Of a stretch of 64,000 nucleotides of DNA, positions 22,217-31,804 are shown piece after piece. The stretch lies in NCBI GenBank assembly GCA_963995505.1, contig OZ023198.1, positions 11,709,141 to 11,773,140 on the forward strand. The letters are read 5' to 3'. Positions within the stretch are counted from its first letter, which is position 1, and every line of letters starts with the position of its first letter. The position numbers were made by a program, and so were the translations under genes. The notes beneath the pieces were generated by a model. It had not been told where the DNA came from. It made no database searches and saw only the letters and a list, made by a program, of their open reading frames with translations. Source of the stretch: Hypericum androsaemum (lineage: Eukaryota; Streptophyta; Magnoliopsida; Malpighiales; Hypericaceae).

Positions 22217-22771
22217 CTAATTATCATGCCATAAGTTAGAACACTCAGCCAAGAAAGAAGAATTAACAACTTTATTTTGGCCCTCAAAGGCACGTTGTAC
22301 AGTTATTGCATTCAACTTGAAGAGTCTCCCATCTAGGTAATCCTTTCCTACGAATGTATCAGCTTTGGTCAATACAAACTTATCAGCCTCAAAAACTAGC
22401 TTCAACCCGACTTTGCTTAATAGGGAGCCGGATACTAGATTCTTGCGAATGTCTGGGACATGCATCACATCCTTGAGAGTCAGCTCTTTTTTTGAGGTCA
22501 GCTTCAGGACTACCTTACCTAATCTGACTACCTTGAAAGTTGTGGAGTTACTAATAAACATATTCCATCCGGTGATCGGGACATAGGTTGAGAATATCTC
22601 CTTGTCTGAGCAGATGTGGCGTGTTGCCCCTTTTTCAATGAACCACTCTCTTGGGTTATCCACCAAATTGGCTTCAAACACCACGGCGGATAAATCTAAC
22701 TCATATAGATCTTCAGCCAAATTAGCTTTCTCACGATTGTCCTTCTTTAATAGACGACAATTATTTGCCAC
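22217..22771 (-). pseudogene. Copia protease and GAG-pre-integrase region
   Basis: WFIEKGATRHICSDKEIF aligns with the usual WF-ID-TGATRH-CSD block of copia proteases. Here the catalytic D-T-G is replaced by E-K-G, so the protease is dead even where the frame is open. It is followed by LTLKDVMHVPDIRKNLVSGSLL, the conserved block before the integrase zinc finger. Confidence 0.82.
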
Positions 22772-23565
22772 GTGACCAGACTTGTCGCAGTTGAAGCATT
22801 GATCTTCTTGGCCTTCTTCTGCTTTAGCTCTTGCTTCTCCTTCTTGTTGCCAGACTTCTTTCTCTTCTTGCCTGTACCTCCTTCAGCGAGATGTACCTTG
22901 GCCTCAGAGTCGGTTCTACTATTCTTGACTTTGGACTTTCGGCTGTCTTCCTCTATCCTCAGTCTCATAATCAGGTCCTCAAGCCTCATATCCTTCCTCT
23001 TATGCTTGAGGTAGGTCTTGAAATCCTTCCACATGGGTGGTAGCTTTTCAATCATTGTCGTCACTTAGAAAGACTCACTTAGGTGCATCCATTTGGTATG
23101 AATCTCAGGCAGAATCAGTTACAACTTTGGCACTTGATCTATGACCTTCTTGAAATCCACCATCTTGAAGTCGAGGAATCTCCCGATGATGAATTTTTTC
23201 ATCCCGGCATCTTCCGTCTTGTACTTCTTCTTCAGAGAATCTCACAATTCTTTTGCAGTCTTGATTACTGCATAGACATTGTATAGGGTGTCTTCCAATC
23301 CATTCAAGATGTAGTTACGATATATGAAGTCGCTATGACTCCAAGCATTGATCTTTTGTTGATCAACCTCATTTTCCGCCACCTTCGGAGCATCTTCCTT
23401 CAAGAATCGGACCAGGTTGAGCATTGTCAGGTAGAACAATATTTTCTGTTCCCACCTCTTGATCTCGATGCCATTGAACTTTGCTGGCCTTTCGGCGTGG
23501 ACAGTTCCTGGAAATACTCGCACTCCTTCGTATAGATTTTTGAAATCAGCCAAACATTTTAAGGC
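22747..23565 (-). pseudogene. Copia Gag
   Basis: The frame from about 23,565 has PAKFNGIEIKRWEQKI and LYNVY, then a stop at 23,242. The continuation [17 protein letters not shown] and MIEKLPPMWKDFKTYLKHKRKD (to 22,747) is the usual UBN2-type Gag. A Lys-rich linker precedes the zinc-knuckle segment CFNCDKSGHVANNC, which is split by a frameshift near 22,775. Confidence 0.82.
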
Positions 23566-23677
23566 TCCTCGTGACGATGCATACGTGTGAAGTGCAAAGT
23601 GCGCCTCAAAGTGCCCAATGCACCATGCGCACACATACATACGAGTGCGCGTGCGTGTGCGTGCTCGGATGGTACGA

Positions 23678-23998
23678 AGCAAAAGGAGGTGTCCACTCAT
23701 TCCTAGCTAGCAAAAGGACACCTCCTCATAAAGTGAGGTTCCTTTGCTCCCACAACCAACGTGGGATTAGTTTTGGTATCTCCTCCCACCTTGGAAATTC
23801 CAACTTTAAGTTACAACTTTAGACATTAATTTTTCATTCATCCGAAATTGGATTTGAGAAAGTAAATATACTAGAATTATGTACACGAAACGTAGATTCC
23901 AAAATTATAACTTAATTTGAATTTTATCTAATACAATTATTTGTTAAAATTATACAAAGTTTGATCCATTACCAACCTTTATATGTCAATTTCCAACG
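23678..23998 (-). repeat. 5' LTR of the 19-24 kb copia
   Basis: Matches 19061-19381. The inner edge is AGCAAAAGGAGGTGTCC on the plus strand, so the end base is uncertain by a few positions. The leader beyond (23,570-23,677) has an alternating purine-pyrimidine GTGCGCGTGCGTGTGCGTG tract. Confidence 0.8.
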
Positions 23999-24003
23999 GG
24001 TTC

Positions 24004-24833
24004 CTAATGGTCGGAGTCCGACCGTCGAACTCTAAAAATCGTGTCTCTGTTCTTTATTCAACAGTGAGAAAGCCGAAACCAGTCCATTATCATATATATA
24101 TATATATATATATAATTTCTATTTCAAAGGATGTCTTCGAGTTTTTAAAAATCTTCTAAATTAATTAGTTTTTACCTGAAATTTTTTTGTGAGAGTGAGT
24201 GTAGCCCGATCACGTCCGAGCAGCAACATCTCTTCTCAGTTGGGTTATTTACATATTGCGAAACAAATTAATGTTTGAAAAAAAATAAAGGAATACAAAC
24301 TCATTTGTATAAGGTGCGGCTAATTGATATTAGACCAGCCTGTGTTGCCATTCTACGAGCATATTTTTTTCTATACCACATGTCCGGATACATACCAAAC
24401 CTACTATTTCAGATTTGAGTAGGGTGAAATTTTGAAAGATGATAAAACTATCCAACAAATTTTTAACATTGCTCTATTTCCAATGATTTAAGTTAGAGAT
24501 CTCTTGGTTTTAACGAATGTTTATGTGCAGTGTATCGATATCTTGAATTGAAGTGAATTTCATGTGAAAAAATTATCAAAAAATAAAATATTCAGAGGCC
24601 AAAGGAAATTTAGCCTAACGATATAAGACGTGTACAAATTCAAAAAGGTCTAGAGTTCAAATTTTAGAAATTATAATCATGCTGTAAAAAATTAACTTAT
24701 AAAAAACAAATTGAGACCCTAGGAATAAGAGTACGAATCCAACTCCCAAACTAGGATACTCATACCCTACCTATCGTTATCTCTATTTATATATCACGCG
24801 GGCCTATCAATTTTTTTCTGCAAACTAGATGAA
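24004..24833. repeat. Far-upstream block of the HD-Zip unit, copy 2
   Basis: AGCCCGATCACGTCC, GCAGCAACAT, TTATTTACATATTG and AAGGTGCGGCTAATTGATATT recur near 52.38, 60.42 and 40.74 kb; the stretch CCAACTCCCAAACTAGGATACTC recurs at 61.81 kb. It contains a pure (TA)n run at about 24,091-24,113. No gene. Confidence 0.55.
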
Positions 24834-24838
24834 TATAT

Positions 24839-25301
24839 TGTTGAAAATCTCATATTACTAAGTACAAGAGTGGTGGATATATTTTTTTAAAAGGTAATTT
24901 TTTAACACCATTACACTTGCCAAGGTTTGAACCCTGGACTTTTTTGAAGTTGATAACGCATTGTGTCATTAAACTACATGCTCTTTGGTAATTGTGGGCA
25001 TGTTTACAAGTGTGAAAAATTCACAACTCGTTGCTTTAAGAATTTGGGTTGGTTTTGGAGATTCTAACATGGTATCAGAGCGGCTTGATCACTGTTCCAT
25101 TTTTGTTCTCGCACGAACCTCACTTCACCGCACGCTAGTGAAGTCAATGTTCGTGCAAACTTTGGCCTGATGGGTTTCGTTTGAGGAGACGTGTTGTGAA
25201 TCCCATATTGGTAAATGCAATAGTAGTGAATTTGTTTATAAGTGTAAATCATTCACAAATCATTGTCTTAAAATTTTGGTTTGCATATGAAGACTCTAAC
25301 A
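24839..25301 (+). mobile_element. TRIM (miniature LTR retrotransposon), copy 1
   Basis: LTR2 at 25192-25301 (TGTTGTGAATCCC to CTCTAACA) matches LTR1 (24839-25069), which carries an extra insertion of about 110 bp. A tRNA-Met primer site, TGGTATCAGAGCGG, starts at 25070, right after LTR1. A 5-bp TSD, tatat, lies at 24834-24838 and 25302-25306. The internal part is only about 120 bp and non-coding. Confidence 0.82.
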
Positions 25302-25641
25302 TATATTTGTAAAAACATTTCTAAATATTTCTAATCATAAATAAGTTCAAACCAAATATCATAAGTCAATAAAATGGTGCTCTCGCTGCGAAACTCGGTT
25401 GCATATTTGATAGAGATAATTACTCTCAGGACCCCAGGGTATAGTAAAATAGACTCTGAGGACCCTGTCGTTTTCCTGCTAATTACTGAGCCCCTGTAGT
25501 TTGGTTATTATTATACACTCGGGTCCCTGTAGCCGGAATCGTCTATTTTTCTGACAAACTCTCCACCTGAAATATCTAAAATATCCCTAGGCATCTTCCT
25601 CCTTCTCTCTCACATCTTCCTCCTTCGTCCCCTCCTCTCTC

Positions 25642-25722
25642 TCCCCTCATCTTCAAACCTTCTTCGTCTTCAACCTCCCTCCCCTCATCTTCAAACCTTC
25701 TTCGTCTTCAACCTCCCTCCCC
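25642..25722. repeat. 38-bp tandem repeat in the Pack-MULE left arm
   Basis: CTCATCTTCAAACCTTCTTC plus its continuation to CTCCCTCC is repeated twice, 38 bp apart. The right arm has only one copy, so the duplication arose in the left arm. Confidence 0.85.
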
Positions 25723-26005
25723 TACTGCCCTCCTCCCCTTCTCTCTCTCACCAAAATAATCAAAACTTCCTTCCTCTCTCTCTCTCCAACCACACCAACT
25801 TGCAAAATCAATTCCACGGTCCACCTTCCATCCCAAACCGCAAGCTTCCAAAAACTTAAATTATCATTATTCGGAGGAGGTGACGAAGGAGGAAGATGTG
25901 AGAGAGAAGGAGGAATCTCCAGGAGGGCACTGACCCTCCACGTCATGTGAGTTCGGATCCTCCATGTCACCCGATTCAAACCGGAGAGAGAGAGAGAGGG
26001 CGGCG

Positions 26006-26296
26006 ATGATGAGGCGGTGCTCCTATTGCAGCCACGATGGGCACAACTCCCGGACATGTCCGAACCGGGGTGTGAAGCTGTTCAGGGTCCGACTCACCGA
26101 AGGGTCGTCGATCCGGAAGAGCGCCAGTATGGGGAACTTGAGCCATTACGCTGGGTCCGGTGGGGCCCTCGCGCCGGGCCTCGGCAATCCGACTGGGTCT
26201 CCCGACGGTGACACCCCCGATCACGCCGCTGACGGGTACGGGTCCGAGGACTACGTGGCCGGCTCATCTTCCAGCCGCGAGAGAAAGAAAGATTTG
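26006..26296 (+). pseudogene. Captured exon 1 of a KUA1/MYBS3-type (R1, SHAQKYF) MYB gene
   Basis: From the ATG ATG at 26006 the frame reads MMRRCSYCSHDGHNSRTCPN, then GVKLFRVRLTEGSSIRKSAS, and ends SEDYVAGSSSSRERKK. This is the N-terminal part, with its CCHC zinc-knuckle-like R-CS-C-GHNSRTC motif, of KUA1/MYBS3 transcription factors. In that family the MYB repeat starts a few residues later (G-PWTEEEHR). Here the frame runs into intron-like T-rich DNA at about 26,293, where a donor GT would be expected and AT is found. The frame continues without similarity to 26,398. It therefore lacks the DNA-binding repeat. If transcribed and translated it would give a zinc-knuckle-only peptide of about 130 residues. 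Confidence 0.88.
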
Positions 26297-26964
26297 AACT
26301 CGCTGCTAAAAGATCATCACTTTGGGTGTTTTAATTGTTGCTTCTGTTTGGGTTTGATTAAGGTTTGGATCTTTGTCCTTGATGATTTTGATATTTAAGG
26401 TTGCTGTGAGTTTGTGATTGACTAATTCGGGTAGATTAAGGGGTATGTAAGTTTGATTCGAGTTCGTAGCGACCAGTTTGTTTGGCTTGCTCAATGCTTA
26501 GCAATTGGTGATCGATTGTGTGAACTTTGAAAGTTGGAGAGATTCCATTCCGTGGTTTGAAGATGAGGGGAGAGAGAGGAGGGGACGAAGGAAGAAGATG
26601 TGAGAGAGAAGGAGGAAGATGCTTAGGGGCATTTTAGACATTTCAGGTGGGGAGTTTGCCAGAAAAATAGACGATTCTGGCTACAGGGACCCGAGTGTAA
26701 AATAATAACCAAACTACAGGGGCTCAGTAATTAGTAGAAAAACTACAGGATCCTCAGAGTCTATTTTACTATACCCTGGGGTCCTGAGAGTAATTATCTC
26801 TATTTGATATTATACAATTGGCTAATGATATCTTTTTGAATTTATTTACAATCTATATATACAATTCAAAACGACTACCATATATATAACTTTTATTTTT
26901 ATGTAATCACTAACAAGTACGTAAATCAATTGTTAAATAATTATTAGAACTCAATTAGAAATTA

Positions 26965-27235
26965 CAAATTCAATCCCGAAAATGCATTTATGTTTTAACG
27001 CTTTTTATATATTTCAAATCCAAATTAGTTAGTCGCCGGGTCAAATAGAACTACTTTAGAAACTACAAATTCAATCCCGAAATTGCATTTATGTTTTAAC
27101 GCTTCTTAGTATATTTCAAATCTAAATTAGTTAGTCGTCGGGTTAATTAGAACTACTTCCCGAAATTGCATTTATGTTTTAACGGTTTTTAGTATATTTC
27201 AAATCTAAATTAGTTAGTCGTCTGGTCAAATCGGG
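26965..27235 (+). repeat. Triplicated promoter segment of HD-Zip block copy 2
   Basis: Three head-to-tail units (about 100, 95 and 80 bp) share CCCGAAATTGCATTTATGTT, TTTTAGTATATTTCAAAT and TTAGTTAGTCGTCGGGT. The sister blocks at 11.4 and 62.48 kb have a single unit, so the triplication is specific to this copy. Confidence 0.82.
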
Positions 27236-27946
27236 TCTATCAAGTGGGTCCCACTCACCTTCCATATAAGTGCTTGTGTATATAATATATATTGTGATTC
27301 TCTTTTCCTTATTCACACACATTCATTCTAGGTCTAGTCCTGAATAATTGAGGACGATCAGAGGAGGAAATCAAGACGAGAGAGAAAATGTGCCTCTCTA
27401 TTTCCTCAAATGAGAAGTCTTCCCTAGATCTCTTTTCTAAATATTATAGTGATAAAAATGAAAACCCAATTGGGATACATATTATTTTCATTTTTTCTAC
27501 CCCTTTATGCTCTCTTCACTATGTGTTCTATATTTTATTTTCTAGTTTGTTTATATTACTCGTAATTATGTACGTGTTTTACTGTCAAATCATCGTACAA
27601 TTATCCATCATGCATATCGGTCACCTTGCTGGGGTCTCGATCTTTTCTGAATGAGTGGTTTTTTTTATTTGTATAGGACGGGTGGATTTTTTGGTCAAAT
27701 AAAAATTCGGCAATTTTTAAATTTGAAAATATTTTGGTACTTTTACCAATATCTCTTAAGAAAAGTGACTAAAATTCTGATCTAAAGATTAGTTAAATTA
27801 ATTAAAAAATATCAAAAATTAAACAATACAAAATTCTTATGATTATCAATTTTTTAAAGATCGCGAACTTATAATTATTTTGTCCTTTAATTTAAGGTCT
27901 TGCTGAAAATAAAAGCTTCGGTTTCTATCGTATAATAGAAAAGGCA
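27236..27946 (+). promoter_or_regulatory. Core promoter and 5' region of HD-Zip block copy 2
   Basis: CCATATAAGTGCTTG (TATA-like, about 27,263) and TTCCTTATTCACACACATTC correspond to 11.5/13.95 kb and to 62.58-62.65 kb. The conserved region after it (27,390-27,660) is probably 5' UTR or first intron. The 88-codon frame at 27,388-27,654 shifts between copies and is not supported as coding. Confidence 0.5.
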
Positions 27947-27955
27947 TTTTTTTTA

Positions 27956-28436
27956 GAAAAAGTCTATTTTAGTACCTTGTAATAAAGCAAAAAATCAATT
28001 TAGTATTTTATGGTAAAAAATTGATCAATCAAGTTAAATCTCAGCTAATTAAAATTACTTAGGTCCACGGATAGTTGTCCGGACCCGCTCGGACCCTACC
28101 CGTCAACTAGACTAGCCACATCATCAAAATCTAATGATGTCGCATCAATATCGGCCAACTAGAAGGAGGAAAAAGAGAGGGAGAGGAGAGAGTGGAAAAG
28201 GAGAGAGGAGAAGGTGGAGAGATCCCACAACATCAGATTTTGATGATGTGACTCGTCTAGTTGGCTGGGCAGGGTCTGGCTGGGGAGGGTCCGGGCAGGT
28301 CCGGAAAAGTCCGGGCAGCTGCCCGTGGATCTAATTGATTTTAATTGGCTGAGGTTTGACTCGATTGATCAATTTTTTACCATAGAGAACTACAATGATT
28401 TTTGGCTATACTAGAGGGTACTAAAATGAACTTTTC
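27956..28436. mobile_element. MULE, 481 bp
   Basis: The ends GAAAAAGTCTATTTTAGTAC and, complemented, GAAAAGTTCATTTTAGTACC are inverted; the arms continue through ATGGTAAAAAATTGATCAAT for about 170 bp. Flanks tttttttta (27947-27955) and tctttttta (28437-28445) differ at one base. The centre is a palindromic CCACATCATCAAAATC block separated by a GA-rich stretch. Non-coding; same family as 11,564 and 15,461. Confidence 0.8.
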
Positions 28437-28445
28437 TCTTTTTTA

Positions 28446-29225
28446 GGGTTCCAAGGCTCTTCCGGCGTTGTAAACAGATCTTTTACGTCTTTTTCTTTGT
28501 TCCTTTCATTCTTTTTATGTAATTTCTTCATTAATAATAATTGAACCAAAACACACTTAAAAGAATCTAAATCTTTCACAAATCAGACTAACTCTGTTAA
28601 TCTTTATGTTAAAAAATTATATCAATTTTTTAGAGTAAAAAATTGTTAAATTTGGTTAGATCCTATTTAAGGGATCATTCTTTTAATGTAATTTTTTTCA
28701 TTCATAAAGACTGAACCAAAATATGCTTAAGTAAACTCAAATCTTTTCCTAATCAGATCTATTTTGCGGGGTTTTTGTGACAATAATTTTGTTTGTTTAT
28801 CTAGAGAAGTTGTCTTCTTTGGGAACTAGGAGTGTTGGCTTGAGAGAGTAATAAGGTTGACTCATATTTTTTTGAGAAAGGTGGGTGTCTTGCACTCTCT
28901 CAATCTCTCACTCACTCTCTATTTGTGAAAATCCTTTTCTTTTTAACTGAGTTCGTTTTCTTATTACTTGAATCAACTCCATAAATTAATATCTTTGATT
29001 ACTTCCAAGTTTTACCTGATGTAGCTCACTTCATCGTGTTTTGGAAAAAAGTGCATTTTTTACCATATGGTATGGTCGTTTTTGCCTTCAGTTCCTATGG
29101 TTTTAAAATACATCAAACATGCCTTTTTTAATACTTTATCACCTAGAAGCCAAACACCCGGAAGTGCAACACAATTTTAGTTAATTAGTTATCCATGCAC
29201 GAATGCTTGTGTTGGTTATAGAAGA
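28446..29225 (+). repeat. HD-Zip unit, 5' intron/UTR part, copy 2
   Basis: No coding exon. Sequence from about 28,960 on (TCAACTCCATAAATTAATAT, TTTACCTGATGTAGCTCACTTCATC, TATGGTATGGTC) is shared with 34,390-34,640 and, inverted, with 36,880-37,195. Confidence 0.6.
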
Positions 29226-31804
29226 TGGTCACTCCTAACGACCGGTCAAATTTTCTAAGGGAATAATCTTGCATCAATGGTGCATCTTTGAGTGAGCGAG
29301 AAGTTTTCCGGAAGAAGTACCAGAGGCACACTCCTAACCGAAACCAGGAGCTTGAAAAGTATGGTCAATTTCTCTTCTTGTGTGGTAGTATTGGTAGTTG
29401 TAGTGGTAGTTAAATGCTTACATGCCTTGTGCTATGTCGAAAAGTGCCCTTTTCGCTGTTTAAATTTGTCTATGATATTGTTGGTCTTCTTGTGTTATAG
29501 TTTCTTCCAAGAAAATTAGCACCCTGATGAGAAACAAAGAGCTACATTGAGCCAGAGGTTTAGCTGGAAAATCAAGTACGTCAAATTTTGGTTCCAAAAT
29601 AAAAGGACGCAATTGAAGGTGGTCTTGCCAAATAGATCTTTTAATGTTTCAATTTTGTTTCTTTATTTGTTGAAACTGCTGACTACATGAAAAAGTTTTA
29701 TATATTTTGTTGTCAAACTCAAAATGAGCTTCCTCAGCAGGCTTTTGCTAATCAACTTTGCGACAACTGCAGTGGCATTGCGATGCCTCCTCCTATGTCT
29801 TCTGAGCATGGAAAATTGAGGATCGAAAATGCGCAATTGAAGCATGAGCTGCAACTTGTTTGTTCTTTTTTGGATAATTTATTAAACAAGTCGGCTGTCT
29901 CATCATCATCAACTCATCTTCCTTTCATCTCGAGCTCAAAGCCAAATCTTGCTATGGGGGCAAATGAAACAAGTTGTGACAAATCTACACATGTTAATCT
30001 TGCAATGGCTGCTATGGATGAAAGGAAGGCTCAGTCTGGCTTTTCACTTTGGATGAGAACTTTGGGTGAGGTTGAAATCCTGAACCAAGAAGAGTACACA
30101 AGGATGTTTGCTTCCTTGTATTGGTGCGAGAACTGGCTACTTTGTCACAGAGGCTACCGGGGAGACTGGTTTAATTTCTATGAATAGTCTGACTCTTGTC
30201 AACACTCTTATGGACATGGTATGATACAACTTATTTTCCACATTTTTGAGGATCTTTTAGTGATGCATATTATCGATGCACTGTTGGTCTTTTAGAGAAA
30301 ACTACCATTGTTTTAATTAAAACTTGCAATTTGACAAGTACCAATTAGACTAATATGATTAGCCTAAATTCAAAACTTTGTATTGAAATTAGAGAATATT
30401 TTAATATTAAATATAATTATTTGATAAAACATTTTTTATTAAAAAAAATCCCGAACCGACCAGTGAGCGGTTGAACATGAAAACGAAGAAATTCGGGCTA
30501 CCTCCCGGTCTGTTTTTAGAAACAATGGAAACTGCAATTCAGTGATTGTAGTTGATGGCTTTTATATGACAACTAGTTTTGTGATTCGATTACCTAGCAT
30601 CCATTGATTTAGTAGATGGCATATCCCTGCTGGGCCCTACTGGGAAACTTGACTGAGTTTGTGATTCTTGTTTTCGCGCATAGATTGGCTGAGAGCTTGT
30701 GTACACTTTGGCATGCAGGATAAGTTTGTGTATATGTTTTCCTCGATTGTTGCTCGAGCCGCGTCCACTCATATATTCGAAGATGGCGAAGGTGGAGTTT
30801 GGAATAATGTCTTGCAATTGGTATGATATGATGATGTTGTATCTCCCCTTGTTTTCCTCTTTAGACCAATACCTCGTCAATTCTTTCACAAAAATTCGGA
30901 TGATGATTGAACATGTGATTAATATCGTTGACCTACTGGTTGACACAATTGGATCGGTAGGTCAAGACAAAACTTCTATAAACTATATATTTTTTTATGA
31001 AAATAGAGTTTTATGAAATTAAAAGTGATTAATTAGAGAATATTTACAATATATTTAGAATTATTTAACAGTTTAATACTAAATATAACTATGACCGTTC
31101 AGACCGAAAAATGGAGGAAATCAGAGTCGCATCTTGGTCCATTTTAAAGAAAATTGTTTATATATAAGCATTGTCTCATGGAAGGATTCGTGTCTAGGTG
31201 AATGCCGAGTATCATTTTTTTTCACCATTGGTCCCGGTGCGTAGAGCGAACTTCCAGCGCTTTCTGCAGGCAGCAGTCTGAGAATGTGTGGGCCGTGGTT
31301 GACATTTCTGTCGATGCGAACGAGAACATGTTTCCCCCATTGGCAACATGCCGAAAGCTTCCTTCGGGCTGCATCATTCAAGGAACGCCTGATGGATGTT
31401 GCCAGATAATTGCATTCGAATATCGAACATTCCGAATAGAACATTGTCATGTGAGCTTCGGGTTATTCATAGCTGATGATATTTCAGGGTGATGAAGGCG
31501 ACATGTTGATACTACAAGAAACATGGACCGATGTGTCTGGATCGATGTGGTGTATGCTCCGGTGGATGTACCATCCATTAAAGTCGTCGTTGGCGGAGGA
31601 GATCCAATTTATGTCGAACTCTTACCCTCCGGGTTCGCAGTTATTCCTGATGGTTCATCTGATATTGGTAGCCCGCCCATCACCACTGAGGCACCATTTG
31701 AGGATGGCTATGTTTTAGTCAATGGAGATGCATCGATCCTCACCATTGGATTCCAAATATTGGTGAACAACCTTCCTTCGGCTCATCACCTCCACAATTC
31801 ATAA
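29226..31804 (+). pseudogene. HD-Zip class IV homeobox gene, broken (copy B, the fullest)
   Basis: Exons found: start exon from 29226 (MVTPNDRSNFLRE, then a stop where copy E has Gln) through RKKYQRHTPNRNQELE; homeodomain exon 29501-29618 ending [13 protein letters not shown], with a stop in its first part; zipper region about 29,706-29,900 with HGKLRIENAQLKHEL; START parts about 29,990-30,225 (NLAMAAMDE..AQSGFSLWMRTLG..EILNQEEYTRMFAS), 30,716-30,870 (RAASTHIFEDG) and 31,196-31,450 (ENVWAVVDISVDAN, with a frameshift near 31,265); and the C-terminal part 31,486-31,804 ([14 protein letters not shown], frameshift near 31,550, then YAPVDVPS and [12 protein letters not shown]). HD-Zip IV proteins are epidermal transcription factors. 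At least four lesions make this copy non-functional. Confidence 0.88.
30306..30527. mobile_element. hAT-like short element in HD-Zip copy B
   Basis: The ends CATTGTTTTAATTAAAAC and, complemented, CATTGTTTCTAAAAAC are inverted. Flanks aaaactac and gaaactgc match at 6 of 8 bases. The right arm has the CCGACC..GCGGTTGAAC and CTACCTCCCGGTC text of this family. A second, more worn relative lies at about 30,900-31,155. Confidence 0.55.

Larger units (their letters stand above)
19061..23998 (-). mobile_element. Ty1-copia LTR retrotransposon, decayed
   Basis: On the minus strand the order is 5' LTR (23998-23678), Gag, zinc knuckle, protease, integrase, reverse transcriptase, RNase H and 3' LTR (19381-19061), which is the copia order. 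The polypurine tract lies beside the 3' LTR (complement of 19382-19390). All domains carry stops or frameshifts. The 5' LTR tip has C for the expected T. No convincing TSD joins the two outer flanks, and the usual TGGTATCAGAGC primer site is not clear. A third LTR-plus-leader copy of this family lies at 41,212 in the other orientation. Confidence 0.9.
25413..26800. mobile_element. Pack-MULE carrying a MYB gene exon
   Basis: Terminal inverted repeats of about 245 bp (25413-25660 and 26556-26800) start GAGATAATTACTCTCAGG on both strands and are near-identical. A perfect 9-bp TSD, tatttgata, lies at 25404-25412 and 26801-26809. The sister block at 62.29 kb lacks the insertion. The interior holds the first exon of a KUA1-type MYB gene with its 5' UTR and part of the following intron, and no transposase. 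This is the classic Pack-MULE layout; the good match of the ends points to a fairly recent insertion. Confidence 0.93.

Noticed and set aside
25964..26398. A functional MYB transcription factor gene
   Set aside because: Only exon 1 is present, inside MULE terminal repeats, with no MYB repeat and no usable donor site; treated as a captured fragment.
30699..31016. 105-codon plus-strand frame as a separate gene
   Set aside because: It runs across an HD-Zip START exon (RAASTHIFEDG lies in another frame) and a hAT-like repeat; no independent support.
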